Shown: piece after piece, positions 57,065 through 64,000 of the stretch | Position numbering within the stretch: position 1 is the first letter of the stretch | Layout of the letters: the number at the start of each line of letters is the position of its first letter | Assembly: GCA_030247855.1 (NCBI GenBank) | Contig: JAPDRN010000009.1 | Location: 186,001 to 250,000 of the forward strand | DNA from: Knufia peltigerae | Taxonomy: Eukaryota; Ascomycota; Eurotiomycetes; Chaetothyriales; Trichomeriaceae | Direction of reading: 5' to 3' | DNA length: 64,000 bases | The notes under the pieces: model-generated | Seen by the model: only the letters and a program-made list of their open reading frames with translations | The model's database searches: none | What the model was told of the DNA's origin: nothing | Program-made: the position numbers and the translations under genes

Positions 57065-60000
57065 TCACCGTTTACCCTTCTTCTTCGTGGCAACGACCTT
57101 GAACGCGGCGTTATTTTCCTCCTTGGGGGCAGTGGCTGGTCCTTTTTTGGCAACTTCACTCCACCCACCAGCGCTCTTACTGTCGGCACCACCTGCTAGA
57201 GTTCCGTTCGTGGCTGGCTCGACAATACCCTTGTCAGCTAGTTTGCGTCGGCGAACGAATTCCTCTGCAAAGCGACGACCATCCAGGGTTTGAGAACTCG
57301 CATAAACAGAATCGGAGATGATCTCGATCTCGGGTGGGAGCTGCAATAAATCTTGCACGAAACTATCGACTGGAGAGGAGTTAGCTTGAATCAAGAATAT
57401 AGATAAAACAGACTCACCGTTGATGTTACTGTTCAGCCCCTTACCCAGAGAACCCTTGACCCACTTGGTGAATTCCTCATTGGCCTTGCTCTGGTTGGAG
57501 AGTGTTGTGCTTCGCTGAGGTTGCATGCTAGGTCGCGCCTTGGGGACACTAGGTACCGAACTGCTGACGGAACGTGTGGCTGGTTGAGGCGTTGCCACTA
57601 CAGCCGCTGGAGTTTTGGCCTTGCCACTGGAACCCACCGTGGTCCATGCACCACCGGCTGCGGAGGGAGGGCTTGGTGCGACTTTGCTCGCTAGTTCTGC
57701 ATATCGCTTGCCAACAGATGCTGATGCTGGGCTTGTTGAAGCTTGAATGCTTCCGGTAACCGCGGCCGACGCTGCTGCTGTAGCTCTTTGCTTGCGCGCT
57801 TCTTCCTCCTTCTGAATTTGAGCGAGCGTCTTCTTCGCGGCAGAAGAACCAGAACCAGCTTTAGCAGTGACGGGTTTGGCCCACACACTGGCACTTTGAG
57901 AGCCGGGAGTGACTGGCGAAGCGGTATTGCCCCAAGTTGATGTTGATGGGAGCCCGGGTGCAGGAATCGGTGCTTGGACCTGTTGGACCCGTTCTTGTTC
58001 AGCTTGTGCTCGGCGTGCGGCAGCCGCGAGTTCTTCTTGCTCAGCAGCCCGTTTGGCTTCCGCCTCCTGAATCTCCTTCAAAGAAGGGCCTTTGGGATGC
58101 TCAGTCGTCCGTTCGGCCCATGGCGCCACAGAAACCGACGGGGTTTCGATAGGAGTTTGACTTGCCGAACGCGATTCTGCTGCTAGTGCATCCGCAACAT
58201 GCTGGCGGTTGCGTTGGGCTGCAGGAGCTGGCAGAGGCGAGATGGAAACCGGCGGAGGTTCGACCGGAGCATCTCTCTTCGCCCGAGCACTCTCCTCTGC
58301 TGCAGCCAATTGACTAGCCGCTGCAATCTGAACTTGCTGAGCCAAAGAGAGGGGTTCATGATCAGACTTGGCCGGAGGCGCTGGATGAGCGATAGGCCCA
58401 GGAGCTTTGTGTTGCATCTGGTCCTCCATCTGGCGTTGTGCACCGATAGGTTGAGGTCGTGCTTCCTCAGGGCCGAGACGGCCGGCCGGGATTTCCGCCT
58501 GCCCACGCAGTTCGCGAAACTCCTCCAGTCGGTCGTTGCGGCCCTGGGGTCCTAAAAAAGCATCCTGATGTGTTCGCATATCGGATCCTTGTTGTTGCTG
58601 CTGCTGTTGTAGTCGAGCCCTATCTTGAAGCATTGAGTTGACTTGCTGAGGAGAAGGACCCTCGGCAGGGGCGCCCAGAGGGGCACCGGTGAAGGGTTGG
58701 CCAGCTCGTGAACTGAAATTCATACGATCCATCATGTTATTGAGATCTTCATCACGGCCAAGGCCTGGGCCGGCACTGCTAGGTGGCCCTTGCTGTCCGA
58801 AAGATATTCCACCCATTTGAGGGGGTTGAATGGGTTGTTGGAAGCCTGATGGAGAAGTCATACTTCCAAAGCTAGGCTGACTCTGTAGGGAGTGAGCACT
58901 GGAATGGTGGTGCAAAGGTTGCATCCCATTTTGAATCTGAATGTGTTTCATCGCCATCTGCTGCTGAGCGAGGTGTTCTTTCTGTCTTGCCATGAGGTAT
59001 TGTTCTTCTTGCTTGCGTCTTTCCAGCGCGTTCTGCTGTTCAGCCGTTAATGTCGTCCCGAAGCTTGGGAAGCTGCTCGCAAACGGCGGCTGAACAGAGC
59101 CACCAGGACCGCCTATCGAGGGATTGGCCCAGTGATTACCTTGGCCTGCTGAAGGGGGACCGTGGGGTACACCGATTTGGGGGACAAGGAATGGTTCCCG
59201 AGAGTTGCCAATACGTCGGACGAGCTGGGCGAGAGGCTCATACTCGGTGTCTTCCAGTTTCTTGACTTGCAACTCCGCGGTGAAGAATCCTGCTTTGAAC
59301 CAATCGTGCATCTCAAGACCAGAGAAAGGCCCCTGGGTATTACCCTGGGGGTCACGATAGATCCAGCGCATACGATCTGGCATCACCATCTGTCGTTGTT
59401 GAGCAGCCGGTAATTGATTGGAGGAATTGCTGCCGCTGGATTGACTGAGCCCGTGGCCAGACTGATAATCACCACTTGCTCTCTGCCCGGCCGCCTGAGG
59501 AGTGGCTAGCGAGGTCATTGGTGCACCCGAGGTACCAGGAGGAAAGATCCCAGCTGGGAGACCAGCTTCCTCAACACTTCTCAAGGATGGAGATTCATCG
59601 AAGAGGCTGGATCCGCGGCCGAACCCGTCGGAGCGCCGACCGGTATTGTCAAAAGCGTCGCGCATAGACTGCTGTTGTGCGCTGTCGGGACGCGACTCGA
59701 ACGCACCAGGCTGCATCTCATTTCGACTATCACCTCGCATCTGTTCCTGCATGGCTGGGGGAAACATGGCTCCCAGGCGACTTGCACGGCCAGCACTGCC
59801 GAAGCCACCAGATCCAAAAAAGCCGCCCCCTAGTCCAGCGCCCGGGGATTGGAGGTCGCCCAGAGGACTGAAAATAGGATCGCCAAAGGCAGAGCTCATG
59901 CCTCGATCCATAGCAGGTTTGCCGGCTCCGAGACCTGCTGACGACCAGGATGGACCGCCTGGGAGACCTCCAAAGCCGGATAGACCCCCAAAGCCACTTG

Positions 60001-61797
60001 CACTGCGCATGTTGGCACCCGGAAGTCCCCTCTCATCAGCAGAGGGCAGTATGTTTCGTCGGTTTGCGCCGAACGGAGGTAGTCCTGAAGTCGAATCGAC
60101 GGTGTCATGTTCATCGTCCTCAAGGCGACCTTGAGGACTCTGATATGGATTTGTGTTCGTTGGGCTCATGGGCTCGTGAAGGTTGAATTTGCCGTGCGGC
60201 GTTTGTTGATAGGATTCGTCGTGCCCGAAATCGCGTGCTCCGACATTTGTTGGCGGACCAAAGGCTGACATTCCCATTTGTTCAATAACTGAACCTTGGG
60301 GAATGTTATCTTGAGAGCCGCCCAAAGCCGCACTGCCAGTCCGGACAGGCCCGTCATCGTACGGGTTGGTCTCACTACGACCAGGGCGCGTCTTCAGCTC
60401 ATCCCGCAACCTGGCATGCGCAGCATCGGCATCCTCTTCAGGCAATTTCTCCAGCGCACCGAAAGAGGTTTTGTCTCTGGCGCTTTGAGATATATCCTCC
60501 GAGCTTGTTTTGGACAATAAATCCTTGAATCGACTGCCACCCCGAACACTACCAAAGCCAGGTCTCTTTTCGCTAGATTCGGCCGGTGCTGCGCCAGAAC
60601 CGACGGCAAAACTACCAAAGTTGCCCATGGACCCAAAGGCAGATCCTTGAGCTCCGGCAGACCAGGGTGACGCAGAAGGAGGATTAAGACCAGCACTAAG
60701 AGGACCAGTCGCGGCTCGTCGTAGGCCTGAGAATGGAGCCTGCGCATCGCCGGGATTCTCGTCTGCCTGAAGCTCTTCTCTTGCAGGTCCACTATCTTCC
60801 TCCTTGTAGTCTGTCCGTCGGCGCAGTAGGGCGGGTGGAGGAGTTGCGGTATTCGATTCGCCTCGTTGGAAAGATTTATTTTCAGCTGGAGACATTGGAC
60901 CATTGCCCATAAACGAGTCACTTGTGTCCCGACGACGCGTTCCCGGTCTGGAGCTACCAGGGGTGTTGGAGTAGCTTGACAATGAGGCCTTCCGGCCTAT
61001 AACGCCAGGTCCCGAACCTTCTTTCGTGCTGTTCTGTTGCAACTTGATAGGCGAGTTGACTGAGGTTGTAAAGAGCTACCACCACATATCAGCCACGTCA
61101 CTTAATTGCCTTGGATACTTGTCCAGCTCACCTGCTTCTCCTCTTCAGTCATTTCCATCAAGCCGAGGGGTTCTGAGCGCGAATTATAATTCCAACAAAC
61201 TTCCGGTCCTACAACTTGGTCCTTGCCACCTTGAGAAACCATCGGTCCGTTCTTGTTCTCCAAGGGATCCCATCCTCCCAGAAATATTTGATCCAGGTTT
61301 CGGTCAATTGCTGAGGACTCTCTCAAGGCCTGGTAGATCTCCAGCATTTGATCTTTCCCGTAGCGAGTGTCATTCGAGGGGGGATGCCGCGACGTGTTGT
61401 TCACATTGAGATGTGGAGGGATATACACGCCATCATGATTCGCGCTTTCGCGTTGCTGCATGTGTGACTGGGAAGGTGTTGTGGCTAGCGAGGGTCTGCG
61501 GAAGGTTTGCGTGGCACCATTGACGCGGTTTCTCGACCTGTGAGAGAGGTTGTTAGTCAACGCCATCACTTTTCACCTAAGGTCTGGAGGGAGCAGAAGG
61601 AGACAGGTAGTTGGTAGTGGGGTGTATCGATGCACTCGGTCCACCGATCCAGAAGTACAATGTGCGCGCGTAGGGTAATGCAAATTTCAGAGGCCGCACC
61701 ATTCGTTTGTGGCATTTTCCCTCCTGTTGCCCATACTATCTCCATTTGTGCTTGCAGCAGCAGAGGCAAAGGTCGAAGAGAATGGAGAAGGCATCAT
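57065..61797 (-). CDS. GYF-domain protein (Smy2/GIGYF-like)
   Basis: Exons 61797-61700, 61537-61132, 61075-57418 and 57369-57065 give about 1488 residues. Joins were fixed by phase and by the family string NEW|SRNRVNGATQTFRRPS. A GYF domain at about residues 735-785 reads WIYRDPQGNTQGPFSGLEM, then WFKAGFF, the proline-rich-peptide-binding fold. The rest is mostly disordered: Gly/Ser/Pro-rich N-half, then Gln/Ala/Glu-rich coiled stretches. The C-terminal conserved block is FTKWVKGSLGKGLNSNIN then VDSFVQDLLQLPPEIEIISD and RRFAEEFVRRRKLADKG. The last intron (57370-57417) is 48 nt, in frame and stop-free. Homologues (yeast Smy2, animal GIGYF) act in mRNA repression and ER-Golgi links; the cellular role here is inferred. 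Confidence 0.9.
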
Positions 61798-63378
61798 GAG
61801 ACTTTCCGAGGTCGTCTGAATACGGTTGTGGACAAGGTGAACGAAAAATGGGATTTGAGCGCGTGAGAGTGTGTGGGATGACGGTATTTGCCTCAAAGGC
61901 GAGATCAGTCAAGCGTTGGCGATACGAAATAGATATTTGGGTCGTGTTACAGGGTCAAGATGCGACAAAAGGACTGCTTTGGTGGAAAGCAATAAAATAA
62001 ATAGGTACTTCGGACGTGGGTAAGAAGAGAGAGGCCAAAAACGATGCAAGAATGTCCAAAGCCCAGAGGCGCAAAGCAGCCATTCAGGGACTGCAGGGAA
62101 CAGCGAGGCCCGCATCTGCAGGTGCCCAGTTTTCTGGGGGGAGTGTAGGGACCCTGAAGCGCAGATTTAATTAGGTACGAGTACGAGTACGAGTACCAGA
62201 CAATTACCACCTGCATGCATGACCTATTACTCGGTACAGATACGATTTACATTAGTCCCGGATCAATAACACTGCTCAGGTACCTACGATCATTAGGTAC
62301 TCTTTAGGCATCCTTCTACGAGTTATAATAATACTTGGGCAAGGTCAGGCATCTTACCAGAGGCACACCGCTGGCAGCTAATGCACTCCCCTGATCACCA
62401 CATCCACCTTTGGCACTGTCGCCCCTGCTCCCCTTTCTCTTTCTGCACTCCTGAATGTCCTTTTCTTCTTCTTCACTAAATTGTGTCGGTGCCACTCTTC
62501 TCCTGATTCGAAGTAATCTCTATGCAATACAACTAGGCGTATTGGTTCGTTGTCATACATTCCAAGTTAGATGTCCGTGCGGCTCCGCCAACGCATGTGT
62601 CTCACTATCAATATTTGGCTACAGCCAAAATGCAAAGTCTGCTTGTCAAGTATTTAAGGTAGGGAGGCATACTTTTCATTGCTTACGAGGTACCTATGGA
62701 GTGGTAAATTAGGCGGAATCGTCCATCGGGGGTGTCTACGCTGAAAATCCCAGACAAGAGTACATCAGAGCTGCCGCCAAGTCAGTAGACTATTCAAGTA
62801 TGGTTGTACATTCATCAGTCTCCATGGGTAGTGTGACAATCAGTCAAGAGAACCATCTTTTAGGGCATTGGTGAATCGTCAAGTCCTCGATTTCCGAACC
62901 TGTCGTACAGTCTTACAGTAATGGCGCTCTCCAGCCACCAGCTGCAAGTCTCAGCAGGTCAATGTTTAGGATCGGATGTGGTTAGGTCTTGGAATGACAA
63001 TGTCGTGTCCTGTATATCATTCAACTTGACGCACCCTCCGGTCGGGAGCTCTGCGAGTGTGATGGGTGATGAATAGAGCGATTCGAATCTCAGTCGTCGC
63101 CGTTCTGGATTTGCTCCTAGGCGTTGATTCAGTGAGTTATAGAAGAGCCTCCGGCTCTTGCTACTCACTACTCATCTTGTCTCTTTTTGCCGTCTGCTAC
63201 CACTGTAGCATGTGCGGCGTGTGAGTCTCGAATTTTTGAATGGCGACGTTAGGTCGCCGTAGATATATGGAGCCTCCGTATGTGGTGCACTTTGGCGATC
63301 TTCACAAGAGACGATGAGGGAGAGAGAGTCTCTCAAGCAATGCTTCTCTTCGCCAGCGATAGGAAATCGGTGCACATT
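61798..63378. other. 1.6-kb intergenic region between GYF and Bos1 genes
   Basis: No convincing gene; short frames lack motifs. It contains copy 2 of the 27-nt repeat (62178-62204), two AGGTACCTA elements (about 62278 and 62688) and a 7-bp hairpin AAGAGCC-TCC-GGCTCTT near 63145. It must hold the GYF promoter and the 3' end of Bos1. Confidence 0.45.
62178..62204 (+). repeat. 27-nt dispersed repeat, copy 2
   Basis: Three perfect TACGAG-type units followed by TACCAGACAAT; 26 of 27 positions match the copy at 822-848. Confidence 0.55.
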
Positions 63379-64000
63379 TCACCGGAGGAAGTGGATGACC
63401 AACCAGCAGAACAGGAAGAACACAATCACTCCTCCCCAGAAAATCCACTTGTCCTGCATTGCTCTCCTCTCAACCATGCGTATCGTGTCTCCGCTGACTC
63501 CCAGAGTGTTGGCCACGCTGTAGAGTCTCTTCTGTGTGCCTTTCAAGATTTCTCGCTGTTGTCCCAAATCCCCTAGAACTGCTCGTCCACGATCCAAGAA
63601 TTCGTCAATCTGGGCATTGGCTGTGTCGAAGAAACTCTGTTCACGGAGAGCGTGATCCTCGCGGGAGTAATTGCTGGGGCCGGCGCCAAATGACAAGCCG
63701 TCCTGTGTATTTCGATGCGCCGGTGCAAACGCGCTCTGGCTCGACGCGTGTGCGTATGGATTTTCAGGAGTTGCGGCATGATGAGGGCGTCTTCCCAATA
63801 ACTCGTTCCGGTTGTTCGCTGCCACCGCACCTTCACGTTCTTTCTTAAGCTGGTCGAATTGCGCGCGATAGGAGGATAGTTCTGCTCTGAAATTCTTCAA
63901 TCTCTCGGCTGCCTTCTCTTTCTTCTCTTCGTTGAGCTCGTTTCGCGAGAGGTTCTGGTAATCATCTAGCGTTCTTGCCAGACTCGTCAGTGTAGTGGAA
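63379..64000 (-). CDS. BOS1: ER-Golgi Qb-SNARE Bos1 (membrin), N-terminus outside the window
   Basis: The visible part is about 207 residues and is open to the right edge. It starts within the N-terminal helical domain (TSLARTLDDYQNLSRNELNE, then ERLKNFRAELSSYRAQFDQL). A variable linker with ENPYAHASSQS follows. The SNARE core contains the central Gln in LGQQREILKGTQKRLYSVAN, and the C-terminal membrane anchor is WIFWGGVIVFFLFCWLVIHF. This order and the exact linker position match fungal Bos1, which works in vesicle fusion between ER and Golgi. Missing are roughly the first 40-50 residues. Confidence 0.9.
   Translation of the reverse strand, partial: STTLTSLARTLDDYQNLSRNELNEEKKEKAAERLKNFRAELSSYRAQFDQLKKEREGAVAANNRNELLGRRPHHAATPENPYAHASSQSAFAPAHRNTQDGLSFGAGPSNYSREDHALREQSFFDTANAQIDEFLDRGRAVLGDLGQQREILKGTQKRLYSVANTLGVSGDTIRMVERRAMQDKWIFWGGVIVFFLFCWLVIHFLR

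Noticed and set aside
62455..62712. Small Cys-containing open frame of 85 codons as a secreted peptide gene
   Set aside because: No clear signal peptide cleavage pattern, no splice or family support, and it lies in an otherwise non-coding region.
63145..63165. Hairpin AAGAGCC-TCC-GGCTCTT as a terminator
   Set aside because: Intrinsic hairpin terminators are not used by nuclear fungal genes; a 7-bp stem is expected by chance in this length.
1..64000. CRISPR array, insertion sequence or bacterial operon structure
   Set aside because: The DNA is eukaryotic with spliced genes; no regularly spaced repeats or transposase genes were seen.

Overview
The window is nuclear DNA of a filamentous ascomycete (Pezizomycotina). 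Nearly every gene is cut by short introns of about 47-160 nt with GTRNGT donors, CTNAC-like branch points and YAG acceptors. The gene content fits as well: a HET-domain protein, Zn2Cys6 regulators, a PDR-type ABC transporter, fungal MFS permeases, a GH76 mannanase, a GYF-domain protein and the SNARE Bos1. The mix of aromatic-acid enzymes would suit a Eurotiomycete such as a black yeast (Chaetothyriales), but that placement is a guess from gene content. I modelled 27 protein genes. Splice phases were checked by hand; one start (the phosphotransferase) is tentative and two genes run off the window edges.

Layout. 0-7.3 kb: edge of a Pbi2-like protease inhibitor, a HET-domain gene, an unknown multi-pass membrane protein and an APH-fold phosphotransferase. 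7.5-14.5 kb: two MFS permeases flanking a YtcJ-like amidohydrolase. 15-41 kb: a dense block of oxidoreductases and other catabolic enzymes, many in divergent pairs. It holds a Zn alcohol dehydrogenase, a BBE-type flavoprotein, a flavocytochrome b2-type 2-hydroxyacid dehydrogenase, an aldehyde dehydrogenase, PAD1 and FDC1, an FMO-like monooxygenase, an SDR, a dienelactone-hydrolase-like/NTF2-like fusion, a Zn2Cys6 regulator, a salicylate-hydroxylase-like monooxygenase, a ThDP decarboxylase-like enzyme and a second aldehyde dehydrogenase. 41.5-54 kb: an APC-family permease, a PDR ABC transporter divergent from a second Zn2Cys6 regulator, and a second SDR. 54.6-64 kb: housekeeping-type genes (GH76, GYF protein, Bos1).

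How the genes may work together. PAD1 makes the prenylated flavin that FDC1 needs to decarboxylate cinnamic-type acids. The cytochrome b5/FMN dehydrogenase, ThDP enzyme and aldehyde dehydrogenases are the three steps expected for mandelate -> benzoylformate -> benzaldehyde -> benzoate. The salicylate-hydroxylase-like enzyme, the FMO-like enzyme and the permeases would fit an aromatic-acid catabolic island. No ring-cleavage dioxygenase is visible.

The most interesting signal is non-coding. A short inverted repeat, CGGAA-N(1-5)-TTCCG, occurs in three of the divergent promoters of this block (BBE/flavocytochrome, PAD1/FDC1, ThDP/ALDH, twice in the last). Half-sites cluster in several other promoters of the block. 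This looks like the operator of a Zn2Cys6 regulator and suggests one shared regulon.
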